A stretch of DNA of 64,000 bases from Vanrija pseudolonga. Lineage: Eukaryota > Basidiomycota > Tremellomycetes > Trichosporonales > Trichosporonaceae. Of this stretch, positions 30,678-41,105 are shown one piece after another. The stretch covers positions 744,001 through 808,000 of the forward strand of contig NC_085850.1 of the NCBI RefSeq assembly GCF_020906515.1, read 5' to 3'. Made by a program: the position numbers and the translations under genes. The notes under the pieces were generated by a model. The model saw nothing but the letters and a program-made list of their open reading frames with translations, made no database searches and had not been told where the DNA came from. Position 1 is the first letter of the stretch. Each line of letters starts with the position of its first letter.

Positions 30678-33041
30678 CTAAATGCGGCCGCCACGGTAGA
30701 CGCTTGGGTTGGCCTCGACAGAGTTGTACTCTGGGGGCGGAGTGCGGAAGCCCTTGTAGTTGTTTGAGCCGGTGGGCGAGCCGTCGTCGAGCTCGAACAT
30801 GAGGCTGGAGACCGAGTGTGGCGAGTGGGGGGAGTGTGGCGAGCTTCTGTGTGGCGAGACGCGGGGGTGGTGTCTCTGCGTGGGGACGGGCACGGCCACA
30901 GAGGGGCGGGGCACCTGGCCTGGGTGCGGGTACTGCTGCTGCAGCTCTGCACGCGATCCGTACTGCGAGGACGGGGCAGGCGGTCCGCGGGCACCAAGGT
31001 AGGGCGAGTGGTTGGGCGGAGAGGAGCCCGACGCACTCGGTGGCGCAGTCGGCGACGAGACGCCGCCGGCACCTAGCTCGGACGGTTCCTCCAGCCCCTC
31101 GAGCGCCGTCTGGAGCGCCTTGATACGCGCCTCGATCATCCGCCGCACGTCCGTATCGCCCAGTCCCTCGGTTCCAGTTGGGCGCGTGGGCGAGATCGGC
31201 GTGGGCTCTGGTCCTGACGCCGCGGGGTGCTGTTCAAGGCTACGCCCAGTAGGCGGCGTTTCGCCTCCTGGCTCGTGCTGGCCAGCGTTGAGCAGGTCAC
31301 CCGGTTGGACGGCCCGCTTGCGCTGCGCCTCACGCCTCTGCTCCTCCTCGCGTCTCCGCTGCTGGTCTGCGAGTAGCGCCTCGAGTCGACGCTGCTCCTC
31401 GCGCTGCTTCTTGGCCTGGAGCTTCTCCTCTTCCAAGCGTTGCTGCTGCTCTGCGAGCCGCTTGGCCGCGAGCTCTTGCGCCTCGGGCGGGAGCGCGTCG
31501 AACAGGGCGCGGATGTCGGCGTCTCTCCGCCCCAGCGCTCGCTTCTCCTCCGACACGAGCGCGAGCGGTGAGGTCGGCTGGTCGGCGCTGGTCTTGCGCC
31601 CGCGCGTGGCCATCATATACGGCGAGCTGCTCAGCGTTGACTCGGCGCTCGGCCGGCGGTGCAGGCTGCCCTCGCGGCTGTAGTCGACGGGATGGATGAG
31701 CGGCGACGACGTGTGCGGGAGGTTTGAGTGTTCGCTTGGACGGCGGTACAGCTCGCTTGGGCGGCGAGCCACGAGGGGCGGCGTCGGCATGGTCGAGTTG
31801 ACCGACGAGGTCGTCGTCTGCGTGTTACTCCGTGCGCGTGGACTGTTCACCAGGTCTGGAGTTGGTGGCGCCACGACGGGGCTGCGCGGCACGGGTGGCG
31901 GTCGGCCAGGCGGCGGAGGCACGGGCGGTGGCTGCTGCTGCACGTGTGCACCCTTGCCGATGCTGCGGAGGGATCCGCTGCGCGAGTGGTGCGAGTGCAT
32001 CTCGGCGGCGTCGAGGTCGAAAAAGTCGCGGTCGACGTCCGCATGGTTGCTCCCTGTTGGGATAGGCAGTGAGCGCGGTGTCGTGGGCTTCTGGAGAGGG
32101 CTGGAAGGGTACGCGCCGGACGCGCGGTCGCCATTGCTGGCGCCAATCTCGCTGCTTTCCTGGCTGTACACACTGCGGCCACTGCTGTGGATCGACTTTG
32201 CGCGCGAGTCGCGACCACGGTCGTGCTCCTCGTACCCACTCGCACTGGCAGCGTACGGGTGGGGGCTGTGGGCATGGGCGCTAAGGGCGGACATGGTCGG
32301 GAGGAGCGCCGAGTCGGGGCGCACTTTTGTGTCTGGCCTAGGGGAGGGCACGCTCGTCGTCGACGCCGAAGCGCGCGCTGACACAGAGTCATCGTCGTCC
32401 CCTGTCGACACTTGGTACGCTGGAGGCAACGGGTACTTTGCCGCCATGAGCTGCCGCCGCACGGGCGACGACGGCCGTGGCATCGCCAGCGCCGAGGGCG
32501 GGAGCTGCAGCTCGAGCCGCACGAGGTAGAAAACGTCGGCGAACCCTATGAGGGCATACTGCGGTGGGTGTCAGTCTCAACCGCGGCTCATGAATGCCAA
32601 GGCAGTGCTAAAGCAGCCAGGGATCTAGTTTGTACCTTTCGTTCAAGGGCCTCGAGCTGTGGAACCAACGGGCCCGTGTCAGCGGATTGAACGTGCTTAT
32701 CTGCGCGCCGTTTGCGCCGCTTTGGCCCGCTCTCGCCGGAGCGGGGCCGAAAACGCTAGCAACGCACCTTGCCACCGGGCAGTGCGACACTGGAATTCTT
32801 GGCCTTCTTCATCTTGGCCAGGACGTACGTCTTGACGACCTGGACGGCCTCGCCGAACGACGTGCGGTCGTTGAGGTCGACTCGCGCGAGGGCCTGGGCG
32901 TGGGTGTCAGCTGGGCCCGTGCAGGCACTGGGTGTGCGATGGAGGAGGACGAGAAACGTACGGTGCCGACCTGGGTTGTTAGCTGCGGCATGCATCCTGT
33001 CAACCTACCTCGAGGGCCGTGTCGCCCTTGAAGGTGACCAT
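30678..33041 (-). CDS. Proline/serine-rich protein with a central coiled coil and micro-exons
   Basis: Exons are 33041-33009, 32970-32962 (9 nt), 32893-32768, 32656-32636 (21 nt) and 32558-30678 (2070 nt, 689 aa). The N-terminal 80 residues are helical and ordered-looking (LARVDLNDRTSFGEAVQVVK, YALIGFADVFYLVRLELQLP). The rest is Ser/Pro-rich, with poly-Pro (QQQPPPVPPPPGRPPPVP) and a charged coiled coil around residues 400-470 (LAEQQQRLEEEKLQAKKQRE, LEALLADQQRRREEEQRREA). It ends in EYNSVEANPSVYRGGRI. Pro-rich stretches suggest SH3 or WW partners. I do not recognise the family. The 9-nt exon codes Val-Gly-Thr; both flanking introns have good branch sites, but skipping it also keeps frame. Confidence 0.75.
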
Positions 33042-34466
33042 GGGTCGGGGGACGCGGTGCGGGGGTGCGACTGATCAGGCGGGCGGTGAGGTTGGCCGCA
33101 AGAGTCTGTCAAAGTCGAACGAGATGTTGGTTGAATGTGTGAGATGGTGAGATGCGGAGACGTCGATGGAAGAACTGGCCGATCTTCGCTCGTCGTCGTC
33201 GTCGTAGGCCGTCGCTCGTCGTCGTCGTCGTAGGCCGTCGCTCGTCGTCAAGAGCAGGCAGGCCTGGGGCGGATCGCACGGCGCGGGGGCCACTGGGCCG
33301 GAACGGTACCTGTGTCGAGCAGGACCGGTAACGGTGGGCGATGGGCAATGGGATGGTCGATGGGGTATATGCAAGTGTGGGTTTGGATGGCGCTTCGCGT
33401 GAGCAAAGTTGAACATTACGCCGCTGCCGTCGACTTGCTTGGTCTCTTGACTCTCTCTCTCTCTGTCTCTGGGCTTCCGATGGCGTGAGCTAGGAGGCTT
33501 GCGTACGGCGGGATTGACCTCTGATCGCGCTCCCGCCTGGGCTGCGCGCGCGTCCAGAGCGACCCTCGACTGCTTTGCATTCCTTGCTGGCGTGGCTTTT
33601 GGCTTTCGCTCTGTGCTCGCTCGCTCGATGTCAGGTTGCTGCTGCCGCTGTTGTGCACCCTCCACATGAGCATACGTACCGGCCTTGGCATTCTTACGAT
33701 GCAGGGTCGGTCGTCGCACAGCCCAACAATAGCTCGACCAAGGCGGACCAAGGCTTTGCAGCTACTGGTCGTCCACGAACGTGCTTGGTCTGTTTGGGCT
33801 ATTTTGCCACACGAGCCACTGGTGAGCCTTACGGCATGATACAGAGCCATCCGCTGGACCCTAGATGCAAGCCGCCGCCGCCGCCTCTGCCGCCCCGGCG
33901 CCGCGGCGACGCCTCGGTCCTCGGACCGCTCGCTCGGCGCTCGACACGACACGCTAGGAACAAGAACAGGTCGCTGACGATAAGACCGATGCACCGGCTT
34001 AACCACCACCCTCGAGTGAACACGAGGGCCACTCTATGGGGACGTGCTGCGATTTGACCAGCGTGGTCGTGTGCGCGGCACCTGCGTGTCTAGAGTTGCT
34101 TGCGGGTCTCGATCTCTTAGGAAACGTCCCGCCTAGTGCAAACTCTGTTCGGGAGGTGACACACTAGACGACGGGCCGAGAGAGGACAACGTCAGGTCGC
34201 CTGAGCGACTCGACGAGCGCGACGAGGGTGTGCTGCCTGAGCTATCGATGGGGACCATGCGCGACGAGGCTGCGGAAACGCTCACAACACGAGGCCCCAG
34301 AATAACTTAGGTGACCCAGTTCTTGCTCACGTCTTTCCTTGCATCATGCTCTTCCTATTCATAGCTCATCTTTCTTCTTCTGACAGGGCCGCGCCGAACG
34401 TTGCCGGCTGATCGTCGTGCTGCTTGTTCAATTGCTGCTGGCAGTCACGCCAGGGACGGACGTCAT
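33042..34466. other. Intergenic, 1.4 kb, with simple repeats and no supported gene
   Basis: Upstream of the Pro-rich gene and downstream of the B12D-like gene. It holds a 26-bp tandem repeat (33186-33249) and a CT run near 33450. A 160-residue plus-strand ORF at 33575 has a signal-peptide-like start but opens with TTG rather than ATG and has arginine/proline-rich shadow composition. I do not call it. Confidence 0.45.
33186..33249. repeat. 26-bp tandem repeat, 2.5 copies
   Basis: Unit TCGCTCGTCGTCGTCGTCGT plus AGGCCG at 33186-33211 and 33212-33237, then a partial copy (12 nt) to 33249. Inner (GTC)n likely drove its growth. Confidence 0.9.
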
Positions 34467-35404
34467 TTACGACGAGCGCGACGGCTTGAGACGGAGCTGT
34501 CGGGGAGCGCGCGCACGCGCATGTCAGCACACATACCGCACTATGCCATGACGGCTCGACGTACACCATCGATCATGACTGCGGGAACGGGTCGACGAGT
34601 CAGTGCGTGGTGCCGAGGAATAAATAGCGGGCCGCAAGCGCCACTCACAGTGCCTCCCGGCGGCTGGGCAAGGTTAACGTTGCTGTACCGAAGAGGAACA
34701 CGCGGACCGAACGCCACGAAACACTCACCAACGCCGCCTGCCACGAGGGCAATGCTGACCACAAAGCCGAGAGGGTAGAGCTCGACGGGGATGTCTGCAG
34801 TTGCAGTAGCAGTCGCCGAGTGGCGGGGGTGGCGTTGGGGTGGTGCGGTTTAGGGTGGTGGAGGAGGGCGTGGGTGTGAGCAGCAGTCGCCGTTGGAAAG
34901 GATCCGTTGGGAGTCACTCGTCAGTGGATCTTGGTGTTTCAAGGTGATCGGTGACAGCATGGACAGCACGGCCAGCCCACTCTCGAGCAAGCTCGCAGAT
35001 GTCACCCACCGACCCGCCCTTGAGCTGTCGCTCGGGAACAAGGTCTGCCACCCACCCACCCGGGCTGGCGCACGCAATACGTTGCCCGCCCCACCACCCC
35101 TACGCGCTACGCGCGAGAAGTATGCCATCACCCACCCCCTCCACCCGGCTCCGCCTCCCCTCCACCCGGCTCCGACTCCCCAGAGCCTAGGACTCACCCT
35201 TCATGCCGAAACGGAAGATCTGTGGTGGGGTGAGCGTTGTGAGCTTTGACGGTCGTGGCGGGACGGGCCCCACAAATAACATACCAGCTTGGACTTGCCA
35301 CCGCGCGTGTCGACAGCGGTGAAGCGGCGGCCAGCAACAGCCTGGTTCGCGCCAAGACCAGTACGGGTCGTAGCAGCAAAGGCGCGAGCAGAGCGGTAGA
35401 GCAT
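34467..35404 (-). CDS. Small mitochondrial membrane protein, B12D/NDUFA4-like, six exons
   Basis: Exons are 35404-35285, 35219-35198, 34794-34729, 34663-34649 (15 nt), 34578-34565 (14 nt) and 34496-34467 (267 nt, 88 aa). The N-terminus (MLYRSARAFAATTRTGLG, then RRFTAV) is a clear mitochondrial presequence. After it come IFRFGMKDIPVELYPL, one membrane span (GFVVSIALVAGGVAAGRHF) and the short tail MIDGLRLKPSRSS. The P-x-E-x-YPL-x-x-x-V then membrane pattern resembles the B12D/NDUFA4 family of small respiratory-complex subunits; the match is short, so the family is a suggestion. The coding region occupies under a third of the gene: introns are 65, 403, 65, 70 and 68 nt. Confidence 0.75.
35136..35177. 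repeat. 21-bp tandem duplication inside an intron
   Basis: CCCCTCCACCCGGCTCCGCC and one more base are repeated directly with one change (ccgCct/ccgAct). It lies in the 403-nt intron of the B12D-like gene. Confidence 0.85.
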
Positions 35405-36016
35405 TGTGAGTGTCTTGGTGGTGGCTATGGCAGGAGTGGAGAGAGCGAAGAAGCGTGCGCTGGGTGAGAACCAGAGCGGGGCGGGTGTGTGTCTTATACG
35501 AATGCATCATGGGACCTCGGCCCAAGAACCAACGTGCAGTGCTCCCCCGTTTGCCTGATCCTCCCACCTAAAGGCTTCTTTATTCCGAACAGATTGAGTT
35601 GAAGGTGTGATTGAAACCCGGGCAGTGGTGCAGGCAGCAACGACTCTTGTCCACCTGACCGTGGCCATGGACCAGAAGCCATGACGCATGGAGGAGAGAC
35701 CAAAGTGGCGACGAAATAGGCCTAAGGATAATTAGGCGTGGACACCCCAATTAGAGTGAAGTAGCCTTCCACCCACGTGGGAATTAGGCGCCCGCCACCC
35801 ACCCCAGCCGGCTGGGGCAATATGGGGCGAGCCGGTGGGTGTGCCGCGTCACTGGTCGTTCGCACGGACGCGGCGTGGGCGTGGGTGGATTGGATTCTAC
35901 GCTCGGCTTGCTTGGCCAGTGCCGGTGTACATAAACCGCAACCCCACGTCACACCATCGCTCGTTACCACTTCTCCTCCTTCTCTACTTCTTCCAGCCCA
36001 CCTTCACTCACGCACA
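35405..36016. promoter_or_regulatory. Shared upstream region, B12D-like gene and ACBP gene
   Basis: 612 nt between divergent starts. A pyrimidine stretch (TTCTCCTCCTTCTCTACTTC) sits just before the ACBP ATG. Repeated GAATTAGG/AATTAGG elements around 35731, 35748 and 35781 may be regulatory; this is only a positional guess. Confidence 0.4.
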
Positions 36017-36625
36017 ATGACCCTCGACACCCAGTTCGACAAGGCCGTCACCATCGTCCGCGGCCTCCCCTCCGACGGACCCGTCAAGCCCTCGCAGGAC
36101 CAGAAGCTCCAGGTGAGTTTGTCGCGAGCTTAGACGGGCGCCCACGCCGCACCCGACCAGGCCTTTGTCCCGCCGTGGTTCAACCTCGACCTGCCCGTCA
36201 TGGCCGTGTGGCGTCGCTCCTCGTCTGCTGCGTGCGCGCATCCAAGCTGGCGCTGACGTGCATCTAGTTCTACGGCGCCTTCAAGCAGGCCACCGAGGGT
36301 GATGTCACTGGCCCCCGTCCTGGTGAGTTATGATGGGTTCTCCCTCTCTTTCTCTCACCCACTGACCCACCCAGGTGCCTTCTCCTTCGAGGCCAAGTAC
36401 AAGTACGACGCCTGGAAGAAGCTCGAGGGCAAGAGCAAGGACGACGCCAAGGCCGAGTACGTTGCTCTCCTCAAGTCGGTGCGTATAGAGTGTGGCTGGC
36501 TTGTGTACTCCGCTAACCTCTCAGGTCCTCGAGGCCAACTCGGACGACGACTCGAAGAAGTACCTCGCCGAGCTTGAGGGTGGGTGCGCGTGTCGGGGTG
36601 ACGCTAACGTCCAGCTGCCGCCTAA
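36017..36625 (+). CDS. ACB1: Acyl-CoA-binding protein (ACBP)
   Basis: Exons are 36017-36112, 36268-36322, 36375-36478, 36525-36579 and 36615-36625 (321 nt, 106 aa). It is the four-helix ACBP fold: FDKAVTIVRGLP, PSQDQKLQFYGAFKQATEGD (the Tyr and Lys of the acyl-CoA pocket), KYDAWKKLEGKSKDDAKAEY (Trp/Lys/Tyr pocket residues) and a C-terminal helix ending ELEAA. It binds long-chain acyl-CoA in the cytosol and supplies lipid synthesis. The first intron (155 nt) is long for this genome. A diverged copy lies 530 nt downstream. Confidence 0.93.
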
Positions 36626-37157
36626 GCGCGTTACTGCTACTTACTACTGTAATAGGAGATGCGAGATTATAAATGTTACTGGGGTGTGTTGGGCTGCCCA
36701 GCATGAGGAGGCGGCGCAGGCGGATGGCCTGGCGTGAACTGACGCTCGCTCGCCCGACTGGACGATGCTTGCTTGGCACGCGCTGTGCCCGGAGCCCACA
36801 CGGCCCCGCGCGCCGGCTACTAGCAAGCGGGGCACGGGGGCGTGAGCCGGGGCTGTAGTAGACGAGGGAGGCGCAGCGAGAGCCGGGTGGCCGGAGCTTG
36901 TCAGGCGCGCCGCGGTTGCCACAGCTTCAGTCAGTGTGGCAGGTGATGCACGCGCAGAGGTACTAGCTAGCTAGCCACACGTACTACGCGCAGCTGGTAG
37001 CATCGCGTAACCTTCGCGACGTGCACGCACGCTAGCTGCATTCCGTCTTCGGCCAGCCAGCCAGCGGGCGATGGCGACATAAATAGCCGCGCAGCGAACG
37101 TGGCGAACGAGCTTGCCCGAGTCTTGCACGTTTCTCACCCACCACACTATCACGACA
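36626..37157. other. Intergenic, 532 nt, between the two ACBP genes
   Basis: Contains many CTAGCTAG-type short inverted motifs (around 36961-36975, 37031-37037). A TATA-like ATAAATAG at 37079-37086 lies about 75 nt upstream of the second ACBP start. Confidence 0.4.
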
Positions 37158-37650
37158 ATGACACTCGCGCACGACTTTACGGCCGCCAGCACGGCGTTCG
37201 ACCGCCTCCGTCCCTCCCTGGGCGTGGAGCAGGCCAACGAGGTGGGTTGCGTCGTGCGCGGGGCGCGGCGGGCATGCGCGGCGGTGGTGGCAGGCAGGAT
37301 GGCTGGTTGATGACGCCCAGGTGCTCGCGTACAAGACGCAGGCGGAGCGCGGCGACTGGAACGGCGTGTTTCCTAGTAAGTGGGCGCGGAGCTCGCGAAG
37401 GCAGACAGGCAGGCAGGTGGCCAGGAAGGCATGCAGGAATGCAGGCATGCAGGCATGCAGGTGGCCTGGAAGGCATACACGCACGCACGCCGCTCGCCGC
37501 TCGCTGACGCTCGCTTGCTCGCCAGACGACGTCCCGCACGACCTCAAGGCCGAGATCTGGGCGTGGGGCCGCCTCCAGGGCGTGGATACCGAGACGGCGC
37601 AGCGCGCGTTCGTCGACCACGTCGCGGCGCTGCAGAAGCAGCGCCACTGA
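37158..37650 (+). CDS. Diverged acyl-CoA-binding-like protein
   Basis: Exons are 37158-37241, 37321-37375 and 37526-37650 (264 nt, 87 aa). It aligns in order with the upstream ACBP: FTAASTAFDRLRPS for helix 1, VLAYKTQAERGDWNG for helix 2, LKAEIWAWGRLQGVDTETAQ for helix 3 and FVDHVAALQKQRH for helix 4. Pocket residues are only partly kept: the Tyr/Lys pair in helix 2 and the Trp survive, while the Lys before the Trp and the later Tyr are changed. Its first two introns fall at equivalent places to ACBP introns 1 and 2. This suggests an old tandem duplicate with altered ligand. The second intron contains GCATGCAG repeats (37433-37462). Confidence 0.8.
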
Positions 37651-38075
37651 GGTGCTGCTGGCTGCGATGTATACTGTCGCGCGGGGAGGCTGGGGGCTTG
37701 GGTCGCGCGGGGAGGCTGGGGGCTTGGGGTGTGGGGGGCTGGGTTGCGGCGGCTGGGTTGTGACGAGCCTCTCTCGCAGGTCAGTCAGTGTCCTCGGCGA
37801 TGGATGGAAGCGAGGAGTCAGGCCCGTCAGTTGAGTCACAGCTACCACCCCCCGCCCCCCGCCAAGTACCACAAACTCATAATGCATACCGCGCCGGAGC
37901 AGACAGACCCAAATCTAATCCACACCACAACTCGGCAGCACGCACAGCTCATCACAAAAACGTCCTGGACACGGCTTGCTCGATTACACCTTGACAGATT
38001 AAAGAAATTGAAAGGGGGAGGCGTGAGACACAATAGTCAACATACACAGAGAGTCGCAGAGACATGAAACCAAGC
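37651..38075. other. Intergenic, 425 nt, between convergent genes
   Basis: Holds a G-rich 26-bp tandem repeat (37679-37730) and then A-rich 3' sequence of the neighbouring minus-strand gene. No gene seen. Confidence 0.45.
37679..37730. repeat. G-rich 26-bp tandem repeat, two copies
   Basis: The unit GCGCGGGGAGGCTGGGGGCT plus TGGGTC is repeated directly, followed by more G runs to about 37760. G tracts on the plus strand could form a quadruplex. Confidence 0.85.
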
Positions 38076-39527
38076 CTAAGCCTGCGCGCCGTTGTCGTGG
38101 ATGGCCAGGTCCTCGAGGCGCTGCTCGAGGCCGCGGCCGAGGCCCTCACGCTGCCACTCGGGCCCGCCGACAAGCGCCTGGCGCGAGAGCGCGTCAGTCG
38201 GAGGTGCGGGCAGGCCGACGCCAGCACTCAGGCTAACGGGGCTAGCGGCCACGACCGGGGAGCGCGTCGGGATGCTGGGGGACACGGCGCCGGGAAGGTG
38301 GTCGGGCGACAGGCTGCCGCTCGTAATCTCGCCTAGCGTGTTGACCGTGGTTGGCACGCTGAGCAGCAGGTCGTTGTACGAGATGAACGAGATGCGGCGC
38401 TTGTCCTTTGTCGGCGTGAGGTGCGATGGGACGGCGCTCGGGACAGGCGTCTGGCCGCCAGAGCCAGGCTCGGAGCGGAGCACGGCCGTGGCGCCAGAGG
38501 CGTCCTCGTCCTGGAAAGCCCAGCCACCGGGCAGCTGTGGGCCCGAGCTCAGACGGCGGAGCGGCTCGGGGCGGTGCTTGATGGCGACAGGAGGGGCCGA
38601 GGCGACGGGCGGCGACGCACGGTTCAATGGTGGTGGTGGCGAGCCGCTAGCCGCCGAGCCGGCGGCAAGAGCCGAGGCCGAAGGCGATGCGAGCTGTTGG
38701 ACCGACAGTTGGCCGAGGCTGAAGGGCGACGAGGCGACTGGCGAAGATCCGAGGCGATCGGGAGAGGGACTGCGCGATGGCGACTTGCCGCCGGCGGACA
38801 AGCTTGGAGGAAGCGAGATGACACGCGCACGGAGCGCAGGCGACAGCTGTGCCGAGCTTGTGCGGGCCATGCCGACGGAAGAGGCCGCAGCTGGGGCTTC
38901 GATCTCGAGGCCGCTCAGGCCGCCGCCGTACGGCTCGGACGCAGTGAGGGCTTCGACCGCGTCGTCGAGCACGGCGGGGACTGTCTGTTCGAGGCTCGAA
39001 CCGTGGGGGTGGAAGATGCGGCTCGACTTGTGGTTGAGGGTGCCCGAGCCCGACGTGTTGAGGCTGAGGCTCGCGACGGCGGGCAGCTCGATATCGCGCT
39101 CAAAGATGGCCGAGCCCGACGAGTGGATCGACGCCGGCGATCCGGGGCGGGAGAGGTGGGGATGCCCGTGGTGTGGGAATGCGTGGCCGGCCGTCTTGGC
39201 GCCGGCGGGGCTAACTGGGCTGCCGCTGGCGACGGCGGCGGCGGTGCTGCCCGTTGCCGCGGTGCGCGGCTTGGGCGCCAGCAGGGGTGGGGACGACGAC
39301 AGGTCGGTGACGACCGACGCGCGGATGGGCGACGACGCGCGCGACGACAACGGCGAGCGATGGCGCTGCGGTGTGCGCGCGTTGCGGCCGCGCGTAGCGG
39401 TTGCCTCGGGCTCGCGCGGGTCGGCCGACGGCGGCGGCGGCGGGAGGTCGACGGGGGCTGGGGTGGTCAGCGGGTGCGCTCGAGGCGGCGACGTACCGAG
39501 CTTTGCTCCTGGTGGAATGACGGTCAT
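38076..39527 (-). CDS. Disordered Ser/Pro-rich protein with two conserved-looking C-terminal motifs
   Basis: Single exon, 1452 nt, 483 aa, starting at the ATG 39527-39525 (the only in-frame ATG near the open frame's start). Most of it is low-complexity Ser/Pro/Ala with RSPSP-type phosphorylation sites. Two denser stretches stand out near the end: DKRRISFISYNDLLLSVPTT (followed by VNTLGEITSG) and PEWQREGLGRGLEQRLEDLA. These look like short linear motifs kept by selection in an otherwise disordered regulator. Family not recognised. Composition and frame length argue for a real gene. Confidence 0.75.
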   Translation of the reverse strand: MTVIPPGAKLGTSPPRAHPLTTPAPVDLPPPPPSADPREPEATATRGRNARTPQRHRSPLSSRASSPIRASVVTDLSSSPPLLAPKPRTAATGSTAAAVASGSPVSPAGAKTAGHAFPHHGHPHLSRPGSPASIHSSGSAIFERDIELPAVASLSLNTSGSGTLNHKSSRIFHPHGSSLEQTVPAVLDDAVEALTASEPYGGGLSGLEIEAPAAASSVGMARTSSAQLSPALRARVISLPPSLSAGGKSPSRSPSPDRLGSSPVASSPFSLGQLSVQQLASPSASALAAGSAASGSPPPPLNRASPPVASAPPVAIKHRPEPLRRLSSGPQLPGGWAFQDEDASGATAVLRSEPGSGGQTPVPSAVPSHLTPTKDKRRISFISYNDLLLSVPTTVNTLGEITSGSLSPDHLPGAVSPSIPTRSPVVAASPVSLSAGVGLPAPPTDALSRQALVGGPEWQREGLGRGLEQRLEDLAIHDNGAQA

Positions 39528-40532
39528 GGTGGTGTGGGTGATGTGGTGCCGCGAAACGCGATCACAATAGAAGGTGGTGAGTTCGAACCCGGTTCGCGTT
39601 GAGCGATGCGAGCGAGCGAGGGGGCGAGCGCGCGCGCCGTGGTCGTGAAGGAAGCGATGCCGCACGGATGGGGGTAGCAGATCGATAGTCGCGAGGTGGC
39701 TAGCTATTCAGAAAGCGGCAAGTGGAGTGGAGCAGGCGTGTTGTCGTGGGCGCGGTGGTCGTGAGCGGCGGCAGCGGCGTGCGCGTGTCCATGTGCCCGT
39801 GGCGGCGACGGCGACTGAAGCGGAAGCGCAGCGGCGGGCGGCGGGCGGCGGGCTAGTCGTGTCCGGTCGGCGGCGAGTGACACAGAAGGCTAGCTAGCGT
39901 ACGTGCGAGTCGCGAAGAAGTCAAGTGTTGTTGTGTATTGAATCCAACAATCGCAATGTTGAATGAATTGGACGAGATGGGACAGAGACGTCGAGTGAAG
40001 CAAGTGAGTGACGTGCCGCCGCGGGCAGACGAGCGACACACAAAGAGGCACACCCAGTTCCCGCCCGCGCGCGTCGGGGCCCGCGACGCCCGCCGCCGCC
40101 GTGCCGCCGCAAAAGCCACAACTCCCGCTGTGCTAGCAGTGCGATGTGCATGCATGCCACGTCGTTGCCCGCCCGTCGGGCCTGTTGCCCTCCCCGAAAT
40201 TCCTGTGATGCATGCCCGCTGCGCACACGACGACCGACGCAAACAGCACGGCGCCGCACCGCCGCCGCCATCTCTCTCTGGGGCCGCGGGGCACAATCAT
40301 GGGGGGCTGCGAAATCGTGGCGTCGATTAGTGGGGTGGCGCGAATAAGCCGCTCGCGTGGCTTCCTTGGCCATGTTGAGCCGATCGCGAAGTCCGACTTT
40401 TGAAGTTGTCGAGCGAGCACCGTTCCGAGCAACAACGACAACAACGACAACAGCGACGGCGAGAAGACCGAACACATCTCTACACTACCGATACCCGGCA
40501 CGTCACCCCCCCCCACACCCCACACACACGCC
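39528..40532. promoter_or_regulatory. 1.0-kb shared upstream region between divergent genes
   Basis: Lies between the disordered-protein gene (minus) and uS17m (plus). It includes (AACG)n-like CAACAACGACAACAACGACA at 40430-40449 and CA/CCCC-rich leader sequence before 40533. ORFs here are GC-driven shadows. Confidence 0.4.
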
Positions 40533-40906
40533 ATGCCAAACCCCGTCCCCCGCATCCAGGTCTTCTCGCACATCCTCAAGGGCGTCGTGACCAAGACCGG
40601 CGCGATGCGCAAGACCATCACCGTGACCGTCGCGCGCGAGTTTGAGCACCCCGTCCTGCTGAAGAAGCTGCACCGGACAAAGAAGTACCTTGTGCACGAC
40701 GAGGCCGAGAGTGGGTACAAAGCAGGCTGGAGACGACGACCCCGCTCACACTACACCCCCCAGAGGCCAACGTCGGCGACAAGGTCACCATCCGCCATGG
40801 AAAGCCCCACTCCAAGACCAAGAGCTACTCCCTCACCTCCATCGACGTGCCCTTTGTCGCGCCCAAGGCCCGTGTCATCCAGGCCCTCGAGGAGAGCAGG
40901 ACATGA
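40533..40906 (+). CDS. MRPS17: Mitochondrial small-subunit ribosomal protein uS17m
   Basis: Exons are 40533-40710 and 40764-40906 (321 nt, 106 aa). The S17 OB-fold motifs are present: LKGVVTKTGAMRKTITVTV, HPVLLKKLHRTKKYLVHDE, and after the 53-nt intron VGDKVTIRHGKPHSKTKSYS. The lack of the cytosolic uS11-type N-terminal extension and the bacterial-like length indicate the mitochondrial form. It binds 15S-type rRNA in the small subunit. The C-terminal tail (VPFVAPKARVIQALEESRT) is lineage-specific. Confidence 0.92.
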
Positions 40907-41105
40907 GCCCGCGGCTTGGCTCAAGGCGTGGACGACGACGAGTAGATTGCATGGCATTGATTTTCTCCTTTCACGAGCGGCCAAGAGACCACAGGCATCG
41001 GCCCTGCAACAACACCACTGCTACCACTACTGACAGTCATATGCGATGTGCGTGTGCATGGTCTAACTCTACAGTGATTGGTCTCGTTGTTACTCGTGGT
41101 CTAAT

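Noticed and set aside
33575-34057. 160-residue plus-strand ORF with a signal-peptide-like start
   Set aside because: It begins with TTG, not ATG, and its later part is Pro/Arg-rich like other GC-driven shadow frames. No splice pattern or family match.
39570-39600. GAGTTCGAACCCGG resembling a tRNA T-loop
   Set aside because: The T stem does not pair on either strand and no acceptor stem or anticodon arm fits around it.
38092-39602. Two long plus-strand ORFs opposite the disordered-protein gene
   Set aside because: They are Arg/Gly-rich shadows produced by high GC. The minus-strand frame has the Ser/Pro composition and C-terminal motifs of a real protein.
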